In this document: positions 1 to 10,490 of the stretch, piece after piece
Position numbering within the stretch: the first letter of the stretch is position 1
Layout of the letters: every line of letters begins with the position of its first letter
Source: an uncultured Candidatus Pelagibacter sp.
Lineage (GTDB): Bacteria > Pseudomonadota > Alphaproteobacteria > Pelagibacterales > Pelagibacteraceae
NCBI RefSeq assembly: GCF_943788075.1
Contig: NZ_CALSOW010000002.1
Coordinates: 124,001-188,000 of the forward strand
Length of the DNA: 64,000 bases
Direction of reading: 5' to 3'
Made by a program: the position numbers and the translations under genes
Notes under the pieces: model-generated
The model's database searches: none
Seen by the model: only the letters and a program-made list of their open reading frames with translations
Told to the model about the DNA's origin: nothing

Positions 1-632
1 GGGACAATATACAAGTCATGGTCAATAAGAGTGTAAGTTTCGATAAAAAACATGGCAAAAATAGCAACTAATAATTTTCCAACTACAGCAGCAGGAACCA
101 AGTTCTTCTTTTTAGCTGATCTTATAGTTACAGCTCCAACTGCTAGACCTAAAGCAGTTATAAGCCCCAATAAATCTCCATAAATATTCCCTAATTGAAG
201 CGAGTCATAGAAAATATAAACAGCAGCAAAAAAAGTAATTCCTATTGCAATCCAGGTTTTACTATCGGGCATTTCTTTTAAAAAAATTGCACCTAAAATT
301 GCTGATAACATAGGTGCCATTGCGATCATGACCAATGTATTTGCAACATTGGTATTTTGAATTGAAACTACAAAGGTGATGTTAGTTATTGAAAAGGTTA
401 ATATATAAATTAGTCCATGGTGACCACTGGTAAACAGCATTTTGAAAAAGTTTGCTTTATAAATAATGAGCATTCCAATTAAGACTACAAAGAATGGAAT
501 AGCACCTCGATAAAAAACTAACCCCCAGGTGTCTACATTAGATAATCTAATAAATAAACTATCTGGGGTTATGAACATTACCGCAACAAAAGCTAACAAA
601 GATCCTTTTTTCTGATCTGATAAATCTTTCAT
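1..632 (-). CDS. EamA/DMT-family transporter, C-terminus cut by window edge
   Basis: Reverse-strand open frame from ATG at 632 (MKDLSDQKKGSLLAFVAVMFITPDSLFIRLSNVDTWGLVFYRGAIPFF...) with repeated hydrophobic segments; no stop before position 1. Confidence 0.8.
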   Translation of the reverse strand, partial: MKDLSDQKKGSLLAFVAVMFITPDSLFIRLSNVDTWGLVFYRGAIPFFVVLIGMLIIYKANFFKMLFTSGHHGLIYILTFSITNITFVVSIQNTNVANTLVMIAMAPMLSAILGAIFLKEMPDSKTWIAIGITFFAAVYIFYDSLQLGNIYGDLLGLITALGLAVGAVTIRSAKKKNLVPAAVVGKLLVAIFAMFFIETYTLIDHDLYIV

Positions 633-1564
633 GCTTTTAATTCTTTCCAAAAAGTTTTTGCAAGATTAATTCCTGATAAATCATACAGTGTCTTTAATCC
701 GGTAGGGGAAGTTACATTAATATCTCCATTTAATTTTTCATCAATAAAATCAATACCAGCAAAAAAAATATTTTCTTTTTTAAGATCTTTGGCAATTAAT
801 TTTGAGATTTTATTTTCTGTATTAGTCAATTTAATATTAATTGGTATTGCTCCTTTACTCATGTTACTTAAAAAAGATCCCTGTTTTGGAACTCTAGATA
901 TTGCTCCACATACTTTACCATTTATTAAAAACACTCTTTTATCTCCTCTGCTTATTTTAGGTAAAAATTTTTGACACATAATATGATCATGTTTTTTTAT
1001 AAATTGATTGATTAATTTTAAATTAAATTTATCTAAAAGTTGAATATCATTTCCGCTATAACTATGAATAGGCTTTAAAATTACTTTTTTATTTGTTTTA
1101 AAAAATTTTTTAATCTCACTAATATTTTGAGTAAAAATAGTACTTGGCATATACTTTTGATATCTAACTGAATATAATTTCTCAGAAACATTTCTAATTG
1201 ATGTGGGGTTATTTAAAATCTTCACTTTATCTTTAATAGTATCTAAAATGTAAGTTGCTGAGATATACTCAAGATTAAACGGAGGATCTTGACGAATTAA
1301 AATAAATTTACATTTTGTAAGCTCAAGTTTTTGTTTTCTTAAAATTTTATAAAATTTTTTATTTTTATAGTTAAATTTAATAAAAAATCCTGAAGCAATT
1401 ACCTTTGAATTAATTACCGATAAGTCTTTAGGGTCATAATAAAATATTTTGTAGTTTTTATTCTGAATTTCTTGAGCAAGAAAAACACTGGTATCTGTTG
1501 TAGGGTTTAATTTTGTGGGGTTATTTCCTTGAACAGCAACAATTTTACTTATCATATAATTCAC
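629..1564 (-). CDS. gshB: Glutathione synthetase (ATP-grasp)
   Basis: MISKIVAVQGNNPTKLNPTTDTSVFLAQE... with LIRQDPPFNLEYISATYILD and GDKRVFLINGKV motifs; adjacent to gshA. Confidence 0.9.
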   Translation of the reverse strand: MNYMISKIVAVQGNNPTKLNPTTDTSVFLAQEIQNKNYKIFYYDPKDLSVINSKVIASGFFIKFNYKNKKFYKILRKQKLELTKCKFILIRQDPPFNLEYISATYILDTIKDKVKILNNPTSIRNVSEKLYSVRYQKYMPSTIFTQNISEIKKFFKTNKKVILKPIHSYSGNDIQLLDKFNLKLINQFIKKHDHIMCQKFLPKISRGDKRVFLINGKVCGAISRVPKQGSFLSNMSKGAIPINIKLTNTENKISKLIAKDLKKENIFFAGIDFIDEKLNGDINVTSPTGLKTLYDLSGINLAKTFWKELKA

Positions 1565-2840
1565 TTAAATCTTCAGTTTTAGAAAATTTACTGATCATAT
1601 CATCTGCGTTAGTTGTTTTGTTATCAATCACTTTTTGTAAGTGATTTAAAAATACAGTTTCGTCTTTTCCATGCTTGTTAAGTATTTCTCTGTTTTCTAG
1701 CCCTTTTTTTGATAAATTTAATAGGGTTGATGACCAATAAAGAAGATCTTTACCCATTAATTGAGTATTAAAACCTTTCTTAGGAGCTTCAAAGTAAGCA
1801 TTAATAATTTTATCTGCATCCCAATCAGAAACTAGTTCATGAACCTCATCTAAATTTCCATACAACATCCCAATATTAAAAGCAGGACCAGCACACAAAC
1901 AATCCCACCCACATGTATCCATAGATCTAAGCTCAATATATTTTTTTAGTCTATTTTCAGTAAAGATTGTACTTAAGTGAGTAGTTAAGTCATTTTCAGT
2001 AGGTAATCGGTTAGATATTTCATCAATTTTACCATCCATAAAATCTTTAAAAGTATATTTTTGACCTGAAATATAAGTATCATCGTTCTGTATGAATAAA
2101 ATTGGGAAATTTATTACAAATTCTGCATATTTTTCAAAATTTAATTCTTCAAAAAATAATTTAGGTAGACCACCTCTGGAAGTATTTTGCCAAACTTTTG
2201 ATCGATAAGATAAATATCCACTATTTTTTTTTTCAACTATCGAAGAGTTTGCAAATAAAGCAATTGAAATTGGAACAATAGAGTTAACTATTTTAAACTT
2301 TTTTATAAAATCTTGCTCAGAATTATAATCAATATTTAACTGCGTCCCACAAGTTCGATACATCATGTCTAGACTTAATTCACCCCCTAAAGGCATATCT
2401 TTAGTCATCAGTTCATATCTTTGTTTAGGATTGTTAGGAATTTCATCTAATTTTGATATTGGATCAAACCCTGCGCTGACTATATTGATATCTAATTTTT
2501 TAGTAACTTGTTTTAACTCAAACAAATAATCCTGTGACTCTGCGCAAGCTTCATGAATGTGATTGAGTTTCTCTCCTGATAATTCTATTTGGTTTCCAGG
2601 CTCTAGAGTAATATTTTTGCCCCCTTTATTTAATCCTATTATATTTTCTTTTTCTAAAATTGGATTCCAGCCAAATTCTAAAAGGGCTGCAAACATATCT
2701 TTTACTTTTGTATAATTAATTCTTTTATTGTCTTGATTATTGAAAAGAAACTTTTCATGTTCAATTCCTATTCTAAAATCTTTTGTGTTTTTTATGCCAG
2801 ATTCAAAATATTCAATTATTTGTTCTTTAGAATTAATCAT
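1545..2840 (-). CDS. gshA: Glutamate-cysteine ligase (GCS2/plant-like family)
   Basis: RIGIEHEKFLF, LEPGNQIELSGE, YRTCGTQLNIDY, RSMDTCGWDCLCAGPAFNIG. Confidence 0.9.
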   Translation of the reverse strand: MINSKEQIIEYFESGIKNTKDFRIGIEHEKFLFNNQDNKRINYTKVKDMFAALLEFGWNPILEKENIIGLNKGGKNITLEPGNQIELSGEKLNHIHEACAESQDYLFELKQVTKKLDINIVSAGFDPISKLDEIPNNPKQRYELMTKDMPLGGELSLDMMYRTCGTQLNIDYNSEQDFIKKFKIVNSIVPISIALFANSSIVEKKNSGYLSYRSKVWQNTSRGGLPKLFFEELNFEKYAEFVINFPILFIQNDDTYISGQKYTFKDFMDGKIDEISNRLPTENDLTTHLSTIFTENRLKKYIELRSMDTCGWDCLCAGPAFNIGMLYGNLDEVHELVSDWDADKIINAYFEAPKKGFNTQLMGKDLLYWSSTLLNLSKKGLENREILNKHGKDETVFLNHLQKVIDNKTTNADDMISKFSKTEDLSELYDK

Positions 2841-2870
2841 AGATGTTTAGATAGTATCTTATTTTAGAAA

Positions 2871-3428
2871 TTAAAGATAATAATATGGGGTTTTAGAAAA
2901 AATTCTTCTAACCATTGGTGAAAACTCATCTAAACTCATACTTTTATAATTTGGATCAAAAGAAGACTGATCATAATTTTCACAAAAGTTAATAGTTGCC
3001 TGATAATGTTCGTGATCTCTAAATTTATCTCTAGCATTTCTGTCTCCTCCTAAATGATGAGCACTGTAATAAGTTTGAAATAACCCATGATGCTGAATAA
3101 TCCAATAAGTTCTTTCAGAAACATAAGGTCTTAGTATTGAAGCTGCATACTGAGAATGGTTCATTGGAGCTAAATCATCCCCGATATCATGTAATAAAGT
3201 GGCTACAACCATTTCTTCATTCTCACCATTTTTATAAGCTCGAGTTGCTGCTTGCAAAGAATGCTCTAGTCTTGTTATTTGATAACCTTCTAGCGTGGTT
3301 GTTTGAGAAGCTAAATATTTTATTATTCTATCAGCAGTCTGTCTTTCAAAACTTTTTTCATATTTTTCTAAGAGTTGGTAATCTTCTTTAGTCCCATTCT
3401 TCATTTCTGTGAAATTTACTTTTTTCAT
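2871..3428 (-). CDS. HD-domain protein (phosphohydrolase or HD-type di-iron oxygenase-like)
   Basis: LEHSLQAATRA...LLHDIGDDLAP...NHSQYAA...IIQHHGLFQ...NFCENYDQSSFDPNY: H...HD...H...H...D metal-ligand pattern. Confidence 0.75.
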   Translation of the reverse strand: MKKVNFTEMKNGTKEDYQLLEKYEKSFERQTADRIIKYLASQTTTLEGYQITRLEHSLQAATRAYKNGENEEMVVATLLHDIGDDLAPMNHSQYAASILRPYVSERTYWIIQHHGLFQTYYSAHHLGGDRNARDKFRDHEHYQATINFCENYDQSSFDPNYKSMSLDEFSPMVRRIFSKTPYYYL

Positions 3429-3430
3429 TA

Positions 3431-4912
3431 CTAATTATTAGAAGCGGTGCTTAATAAAGATAATTGGGTAATTTTATTATCTCCAAGTTCATCAATAGGT
3501 TTTACAGGATAATCACCTGTAAAATAATGATCAGTTAGTTGAGGATAAGTTTCATTTCTATTTTCAAAGCCAATAGCTTTATATAGTCCATTAAGAGATA
3601 AAAATTTTAAGGATTTTGCTCCAATATATTCACAAATTTCATCATTTGATTTATTTGCGGCCAACAATTCTTTTTTTGTTGGTGTATCAACTCCATAAAA
3701 ATCTGGATATCTAATTTCAGGGCATGCAATTTTAACATGAACTTCTTTGGCGCCTGCATCATATAACATTTTAACAATTTTGTGAGAAGTAGTTCCTCTA
3801 ACTAACGAGTCGTCAATTAATATAATCTTTTTATTTTTAATGGTTGTTTGGTTTGCATTTAATTTTAATTTAACTCCTAGACTTCTGATTTTTTGACTAG
3901 GTTCAATAAAAGTTCGACCTACATAATGATTTCTTATCAAGCCATGTTCATAATTCATCTTTAAATGTTGAGCAAACCCAAGAGCTGCAGCGTTACCACT
4001 ATCTGGAACTGGAACAACTATATCTGCATCAACATCATTTTCTTTAGCAAGTTCTGCTCCGATATTTTTTCGATGTTCATAAGCTGTTTTGTTATCAAGT
4101 ATGCTATCTGGTCTTGCAAAATATATATATTCAAAAACACATGGCCTTACTTTTTTTGGAGGAAATGGTTTAATACTTTCTAACTTATCATTTTCAATTA
4201 GAACTATCTCTCCATTTTCAACATCTCTTATAAATTTCGCTCCAATTATATCCAGTGCACATGTTTCTGAGGCAAGAACATAACTATTTCCAAGTTTACC
4301 AATTACAAGCGGTCTAATTCCATAGGGGTCTCTAACACCAATTAGAGAATTTTGTGTCAGCATAACTAAGGCGTAACCACCTTGAATTTGAAATATTGCA
4401 TCAACAACTTTGTCTATTGTTTTAGGTCTTTTAGATTTTGCAATTAATTGAACTATTGTTTCAGTGTCCGATGTTGTGTAGAAAATAGCTCCATCTTCAA
4501 CTAACTTATTTCTTAAAGAAATCGAATTAGTTAAATTTCCGTTATGAGCAACTCCAATACCACCTGCATTAGTATCTGCAAAAAATGGCTGGATATTTCT
4601 TAGAGTGTTTTCACCAGTTGTACTATATCTATTATGCCCAATTGCATAATTTCCTTTAAGTTTTTCAAGCACTTTTTCTTTATTGAAATTATCACCAACT
4701 AAACCAAATCTTTTCTCAGAATAATATTTTTCACCATCAAAAGTAACTATTCCACAACCTTCTTGACCTCGATGTTGAAGTGCATGAAGACCAAGCGCCG
4801 TTAATGCTGAGGCATCTTTTGCATTACTTACACCAAAAACACCACATTCTTCTTTTAATTTTGGATCAAAGTTCTTTAATTTTTTCTTTAGAATCTTGAT
4901 ATGTTTTTTCAT
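3431..4912 (-). CDS. purF: Amidophosphoribosyltransferase
   Basis: EECGVFGV N-terminal nucleophile region, GHNRYSTTG, IILIDDSLVRGTTS PRPP-binding motif. Confidence 0.97.
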   Translation of the reverse strand: MKKHIKILKKKLKNFDPKLKEECGVFGVSNAKDASALTALGLHALQHRGQEGCGIVTFDGEKYYSEKRFGLVGDNFNKEKVLEKLKGNYAIGHNRYSTTGENTLRNIQPFFADTNAGGIGVAHNGNLTNSISLRNKLVEDGAIFYTTSDTETIVQLIAKSKRPKTIDKVVDAIFQIQGGYALVMLTQNSLIGVRDPYGIRPLVIGKLGNSYVLASETCALDIIGAKFIRDVENGEIVLIENDKLESIKPFPPKKVRPCVFEYIYFARPDSILDNKTAYEHRKNIGAELAKENDVDADIVVPVPDSGNAAALGFAQHLKMNYEHGLIRNHYVGRTFIEPSQKIRSLGVKLKLNANQTTIKNKKIILIDDSLVRGTTSHKIVKMLYDAGAKEVHVKIACPEIRYPDFYGVDTPTKKELLAANKSNDEICEYIGAKSLKFLSLNGLYKAIGFENRNETYPQLTDHYFTGDYPVKPIDELGDNKITQLSLLSTASNN

Positions 4913-5411
4913 TAGGAAATTCTTTTATGAGATAATTACTACCTTTTTCAAGGTAAGGAAAGACGTATGATTGCTCTAAATTTATAGGCCATTTATCATA
5001 ATTATAGACAATATGAATTCCAGCAAAGACACAAACACCAACAATATATGCTTTAATAAACCCAAAAAAGAATCCAAACGTTTTGTCAAGCCCACCAATG
5101 CCAGTGTAGCTGATTGCTTTGCTGATTCCTTTATTAATTAGTAGCACTAAAAATATAACTACTACAAAAATAGTGATGTTAAGCCCTATGTCGAGAATGT
5201 ATTCACTATCAATTATATCCTTAAAATAAGGTTTAACTCTAGGAAATAAAATTAAAGTAATCACATAAGCTAAAATCCATTTAGCCATGGAAAGAATACT
5301 TAGTACAAAGCCTTTGCTATAACATTGTATTAAAGATAAAATTGTTACCACAACATATAAAAAATCAATTACTGATATTTCATTAAAAAAGTCTTGAAAT
5401 GTATTTAGCAT
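4866..5411 (-). CDS. cvpA: CvpA family membrane protein
   Basis: Small multi-TM protein immediately upstream of and overlapping purF. Confidence 0.8.
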   Translation of the reverse strand: MLNTFQDFFNEISVIDFLYVVVTILSLIQCYSKGFVLSILSMAKWILAYVITLILFPRVKPYFKDIIDSEYILDIGLNITIFVVVIFLVLLINKGISKAISYTGIGGLDKTFGFFFGFIKAYIVGVCVFAGIHIVYNYDKWPINLEQSYVFPYLEKGSNYLIKEFPNEKTYQDSKEKIKEL

Positions 5412-5416
5412 CTAGA

Positions 5417-7807
5417 TCATTTACCAAAAGGTTTTACAGTTAAGATTAAAGCAGGTAATAAAGTCAAAACAGATATCATTGCAAGCAACATTGCTATACC
5501 TGTAAATACTCCAAAATAAATTGTTGGGATAAACTTTGATAAAACTAAAATTGAAAAACCAAAGACAATAGTGATAGATGTATTTAATATAGCAACTCCA
5601 ACAGTTGAGTGACATTTTTTTAAAGTTTTGTTGTAATCTTTTATCTTACTGAATTCTTCTTTAAATCTGTAAATATAATGAATGCTATTATCTACCGCTA
5701 TTCCAATAGTTATTGCTGCAATAGTGATTGTCATCATATCTAATGGAATACCAAGAAGACCAATAATTCCTAAAATAAAAAATGCTGCAATAAAATTTGG
5801 AACAACACCAATTAAGGATAACTTGATATTTCTAAATAAAATTATAAACATTGAAAGAATTCCAATCATTACTAGCCCTAACGTTAAAATTTGAGATTTA
5901 AACAAGCTTTGTAATAAATTATTAAATAAAATCAAAACACCAGCTAATTTATATTCATTTTCTTTTAATCCTATTTTATTTTTTAAATCAAAATTTATTT
6001 TATTAATTAATTCGTTTCTTCTTAAGTTTTCTTGTGAGTCAATAATTCTTAAACTTACCCTGGCTTCATTATCTTCAATGGATAAATATGGATCAATTAT
6101 TTCGGTTTTGATACTTTCTGGAATTTTAGAATACAAAACTCCCATCTCAAGAGTGCCAAGAGGCTTATTATTATTGAGCTGTGTTGCAACTTCAATAATT
6201 GATGAAAAAGATAGAACTTTGCCCACTTGTGGAAGATTGTCTAAATAATTGTGAACTGAAGCTATTTTATCGATTTTATCTTTAGTAAACCAATATTTTT
6301 CATCATTCTCATCTTCATCATCACCCCAATCTTCAAACTCATCATCCTCTGCTGTTGTTTCTTTATTTTCAGTTACAGGAAACTTTAAGATAACTTCAAG
6401 TGGGGTAGTGCCACCCAATTCTTCATCAATAAGTTTCATTCCCTTATAAATCTCAGTATTTTTATTAAAGTAATTAATGAAGCTATTTTCTACTTCAAGT
6501 TTACTAATTCCAACTACACTTAAAATAACAATAATTCCAGTTACTCCAAAAATTGTAGTTTTGTTATTCAAAGAAAGTAGACCTAAAAAACTTGTGATAC
6601 TAGAGTCTTGTTCTTTTATAAGTTCCATATTTTTTGTTGGAGCAAAATTTAAAAGAGTTGGAAGAAGAGTAAAAGTAATAACAAATGATGTGATTAAGCC
6701 AAAAGTCATCATCCAACCAAAATCTATAATTGGTTTAATTCCACTAAAAATTAAAGATAAAAAAGCAAATACAGTTGTAAAGACTGTATATAAAATAGGC
6801 CAAAACATTTTATTTGTAGTAAGGGATATAATTTCAAAATTATTTTTAGCAGGAAAATCTTTTTTTAATTGAAGAAAACGAGTGCTCATATGAATATTCA
6901 TTGCCATTGTTAATATGAGCATTAATGCAATAAAGTTAGAAGAGATAACTGTTACCTTCCAACCAAGAATTCCAAGCAAACCCATCATAATTACAACTGA
7001 AAATAAGCAACTACTAATTGGAACAATGACCCAAATTAATTTTCTAAAAACAAACCATAAAGTTGCAATAATGAATAAAAGAACCCCTAAACCAAAAACT
7101 ATAATGTCACTTTTAATAAATGTCATCATGTCATCAGCTATCATTGGAATTCCTCCAAGATAGATTTTACCTACATCTCCATAACTTTTGATAACTTGTC
7201 TTATCTCTAATATATTTTCATGATTTTGTTTTTTTATTTTATCTTTGTGAGACTCTATTTCTGATTTTGATAAATTTTCAATATTTTCTAATTTTATATT
7301 CTCTTTAATATTAACAATAATTCCACTCGTATTTCCATTTTCACTAATTACAAAATTTCTAAAAACTGGACTATTTAGAATTTCTTTAAATCCGCGATTT
7401 TTATCAACCCCTTCATCTTTTAAAGTTTTAAAGCTTTCCAATCTTTCTTGTAACGGTGCGTCTGAATTGCTTAAAAGAGGTACATCTAAAAGTGTAATTA
7501 CACTGTGAACCCAATTTAGACTTTGAATTTTGTATTTTAAACTTAAAAGATTGTTAATAGAGTTATCAGTAACCATCCCCTCATTTGGAGTATAGGTTAG
7601 AATTAAAAAATCTTTTGAGCCATATCTCTCTGTTACTTCTTTTAAATAGGCTAAATCAGGGTCACCCTCTATCAATAGTGTTTCTGAAGATGCATCTAAC
7701 CTGAAATCCTTCGAATAATAGCCAAAGCTTAATATCGCAATAACAAGTAAAATAAATACTATTTTAGGGTTTTTCAGAACTCTATTTTGATACAATTGAG
7801 CAAACAT
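5417..7807 (-). CDS. RND/MMPL-superfamily exporter
   Basis: 796 aa, two blocks of TM helices (GIAVDNSIHYIYRFKEEF; MALLLTMAMNIHMSTRFLQ-like), large extracytoplasmic loops. Confidence 0.85.
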   Translation of the reverse strand: MFAQLYQNRVLKNPKIVFILLVIAILSFGYYSKDFRLDASSETLLIEGDPDLAYLKEVTERYGSKDFLILTYTPNEGMVTDNSINNLLSLKYKIQSLNWVHSVITLLDVPLLSNSDAPLQERLESFKTLKDEGVDKNRGFKEILNSPVFRNFVISENGNTSGIIVNIKENIKLENIENLSKSEIESHKDKIKKQNHENILEIRQVIKSYGDVGKIYLGGIPMIADDMMTFIKSDIIVFGLGVLLFIIATLWFVFRKLIWVIVPISSCLFSVVIMMGLLGILGWKVTVISSNFIALMLILTMAMNIHMSTRFLQLKKDFPAKNNFEIISLTTNKMFWPILYTVFTTVFAFLSLIFSGIKPIIDFGWMMTFGLITSFVITFTLLPTLLNFAPTKNMELIKEQDSSITSFLGLLSLNNKTTIFGVTGIIVILSVVGISKLEVENSFINYFNKNTEIYKGMKLIDEELGGTTPLEVILKFPVTENKETTAEDDEFEDWGDDEDENDEKYWFTKDKIDKIASVHNYLDNLPQVGKVLSFSSIIEVATQLNNNKPLGTLEMGVLYSKIPESIKTEIIDPYLSIEDNEARVSLRIIDSQENLRRNELINKINFDLKNKIGLKENEYKLAGVLILFNNLLQSLFKSQILTLGLVMIGILSMFIILFRNIKLSLIGVVPNFIAAFFILGIIGLLGIPLDMMTITIAAITIGIAVDNSIHYIYRFKEEFSKIKDYNKTLKKCHSTVGVAILNTSITIVFGFSILVLSKFIPTIYFGVFTGIAMLLAMISVLTLLPALILTVKPFGK

Positions 7808-7827
7808 CAGCTCTTTTATATTGGAAT

Positions 7828-9246
7828 TTAATTAATTTGAGTATCTTTAAATTTAGTAAATCTCTCTTCAAACTCAAGAGTTACATTACCTATTGGGCCG
7901 TGTCGTTGTTTCCCAATTATAATTTGAGCTAAGTGAGCAACTTCATTCATTTTTGCTTGCCATTCTGCATGTTCAACCGTTGCTTCTCTTGGTTCTTTTC
8001 TTTGTAAATAATATCCTTCTCTATAAACAAACATAACAACATCCGCATCTTGTTCTATCGAACCAGATTCTCTTAAATCAGACAATTGAGGTTTGTGGTC
8101 ATCTCTTTGTTCAACTTGTCTTGAAAGCTGTGATAGAGCTACAACTGGCACTCCAAGTTCTTTAGCAATTGCTTTTAGTCCTTGGGTAATTTGCGAGATC
8201 TCTTGAACTCTACCATCTTTATTAAATGTTGTTCCCCTCATTAATTGAATATAATCAACCACAATCATATCTAGACCAAACAATCTTTTAATTCGTCTAG
8301 CTCTGTTACTCATTGCAGCAATACTAATTGCAGGTGTTTCATCAATATACAATGGAAGTTCAGCTATATTTTTTGAAGTTTCTAAAAATTTGTCAAATTG
8401 TTCGTCTGAAATTCTTCCTCTTCTTATATCGTTTGAGCTTATTCTTGCTTGTTCTGAAATAATTCTCGTAGATAATTGTTCTGAAGACATCTCCAATGAA
8501 AAGAAGGCAATTGATGATTTTTTTCCACTGTCTTGTAATTTTTGTGCAGCATTAAAAGCAATGTTTGTTGCAAGAGATGTTTTACCCATTGAAGGACGTC
8601 CAGCAATAATAATTAAATCTGATTGGTGAAGACCACCAAGTTTATCATCTAAATCTCTAAGTCCTGTTGGAACACCAACAATACCTTCCTCATTTTTATA
8701 TGCAGCAGATGCCATTTCTATGGTTTGTTTCATAGCTTCATCAAATTTAACTAATGAAGAATTAAAAGAACCTTTTTCTGCTAAATCAAAAAGTAGTCTT
8801 TCTGAATTTTCAATAATAGTTTGACCATTAGTATCTAGCTCATTTAATTTTGCACTATCAATAGTTTGCTCTGAAATTTTGATTAATTCGCGTCTAACAA
8901 ACATATCATAGATTATTTTTGAGTATTCAACAGCTTGGCGTACTGATGTGGAAAATTTTGTAATCTTGACTAGGTATTCAGGAACATTTAAATCATCTTT
9001 TTCATCTTCAAAATAATTTTTAAGTGTAATTGGATTTGCAAGCATTCCTTTGTAAACTAAACTTTCAATAGCTTCAAAAATTTTTTGATGCATTGGATCG
9101 TAAAAATTTATACTGGAAATTATTGTGCTAATTTCATCAAATATATCATTACTAACTAGTATGGAACCGATAACAGCTTGTTCTGCTTCAATATTATTAG
9201 GTAATTCTTTAAACTGATCTTTAACGATACTTAGATTGTTTTCCAT
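7828..9246 (-). CDS. dnaB: Replicative DNA helicase
   Basis: IIAGRPSMGKTSLATNIAFNAA Walker A, VVDYIQLM, LRESGSIEQDADVVMFVYR. Confidence 0.97.
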   Translation of the reverse strand: MENNLSIVKDQFKELPNNIEAEQAVIGSILVSNDIFDEISTIISSINFYDPMHQKIFEAIESLVYKGMLANPITLKNYFEDEKDDLNVPEYLVKITKFSTSVRQAVEYSKIIYDMFVRRELIKISEQTIDSAKLNELDTNGQTIIENSERLLFDLAEKGSFNSSLVKFDEAMKQTIEMASAAYKNEEGIVGVPTGLRDLDDKLGGLHQSDLIIIAGRPSMGKTSLATNIAFNAAQKLQDSGKKSSIAFFSLEMSSEQLSTRIISEQARISSNDIRRGRISDEQFDKFLETSKNIAELPLYIDETPAISIAAMSNRARRIKRLFGLDMIVVDYIQLMRGTTFNKDGRVQEISQITQGLKAIAKELGVPVVALSQLSRQVEQRDDHKPQLSDLRESGSIEQDADVVMFVYREGYYLQRKEPREATVEHAEWQAKMNEVAHLAQIIIGKQRHGPIGNVTLEFEERFTKFKDTQIN

Positions 9247-9314
9247 AAATAGTAATTTACAGAATTAATATTTAAATAAAATTAATAATAAAGGCTGGGG
9301 AAAAGAATGTATAA

Positions 9315-9773
9315 TTATTGTATCGTATCAGCTGAAGTAACGTTAACTGTAATTTCAGCGTCAACTTCAGAGTGTAAAGAAATTTTTACTTTAAATTTTC
9401 CAAGAGACTTAATCTCTTCAACTGGCTGTATCATTGAAGGCTTGATACCAATTTTATTTTCTTCTTGAATTAATTTTGCAATTTCAGTTGGTTTAACAGA
9501 ACCATATAATTCGTTGTTTTCAGTGCTTAGTTTTTTAACACCATACTCTTTGCCATTAATTTGTTCTGAAATTTGTGCAGCTTCCTTTTTCTTTTCGCTA
9601 TCTTTTTTTGATAAATCTGATTTTATTTTTTCAACTTCTAAAATATTTTCTTTTGAAGCGTATAGTGCTTTTTTGTTAGCAATTAAAAAATTTCTTGCAT
9701 AACCTCTTTTAACCTCTATCACTTCGCCAATAGAACCAACTCTTTTTACGTTTTCTAGTAAAATTACTTTCAT
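9315..9773 (-). CDS. rplI: 50S ribosomal protein L9
   Basis: MKVILLENVKRVGSIGEVIEVKRGYARNFLI. Confidence 0.97.
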   Translation of the reverse strand: MKVILLENVKRVGSIGEVIEVKRGYARNFLIANKKALYASKENILEVEKIKSDLSKKDSEKKKEAAQISEQINGKEYGVKKLSTENNELYGSVKPTEIAKLIQEENKIGIKPSMIQPVEEIKSLGKFKVKISLHSEVDAEITVNVTSADTIQ

Positions 9774-9774
9774 A

Positions 9775-10047
9775 TTATATTAAAGCTAAATTTCTAGCTC
9801 TTTTAATAGATAGAGATAACTCTCTTTGCTTTTTTTGTGAAACATTTGTAATTCTTGATGGTAAAATTTTTCCATTTTCAGACATATATTTTTTTAAAAG
9901 TCTTACATTCTTATAATCTACTGCAGGAGCACCTTTTCCTGAAAGTGGGCAAGTTTTTTTGAATTTATACTTATTTGGTTGAAAAATACTTAATTTAGCA
10001 AAATTACTTTGTTTACCTTTTTTGTTTCCACTTTGTCTTTTAGGCAT
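9775..10047 (-). CDS. rpsR: 30S ribosomal protein S18
   Basis: [47 protein letters not shown]. Confidence 0.97.
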   Translation of the reverse strand: MPKRQSGNKKGKQSNFAKLSIFQPNKYKFKKTCPLSGKGAPAVDYKNVRLLKKYMSENGKILPSRITNVSQKKQRELSLSIKRARNLALI

Positions 10048-10049
10048 AA

Positions 10050-10403
10050 TTAGTTTTTATAACTTTCTTTTTTTTCATCATCATCTCTCTTAGCAAAGTA
10101 ATTAGCTTCAAGATCAAATTTCTTAACTCTAACTGTTAAGTATCTTAATAATTTTTTATCTATAGCTTCATTTTTTTCTAACTCATCAATTACATTACCT
10201 TTACCTTTTATTTTAAAGTGGATGTAGCTACCTTTTTTATTTTTTTTAATTAAGTAAGATAAGTTTAGTAAACCCCAATTTTCAGTTTTAACAATTTCAC
10301 CTTCATTTTTTTCAACAATTTTAGAATATTTTTCAGTTAATTGCTTAATTTCACTTGGTGAAGTGTCTTGTCTAGCTATGATAGTATGTTCGTATAAATT
10401 CAT
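10050..10403 (-). CDS. rpsF: 30S ribosomal protein S6
   Basis: [19 protein letters not shown]...[23 protein letters not shown]. Confidence 0.95.
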   Translation of the reverse strand: MNLYEHTIIARQDTSPSEIKQLTEKYSKIVEKNEGEIVKTENWGLLNLSYLIKKNKKGSYIHFKIKGKGNVIDELEKNEAIDKKLLRYLTVRVKKFDLEANYFAKRDDDEKKESYKN

Positions 10404-10490
10404 TTAAGTTCTTTAATAAAAAGTGAGGATATACTATTATAAATGTTCAATTACAATAGTTAAAAAGGCAAAATTAATAGTTATTTTTAT

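Noticed and set aside
6477-6872. 131-aa plus-strand ORF inside the MMPL gene, plus similar antisense ORFs (e.g. 15058..15426, 33164..33406, 33851..34096, 55363..55671)
   Set aside because: Shadow ORFs antisense to confidently assigned genes; low-complexity translations, no recognisable domains.
10404-10490. S6:S18 autoregulatory leader upstream of rpsF
   Set aside because: No hairpin with the bulged CCG signature seen in the short AT-rich leader.
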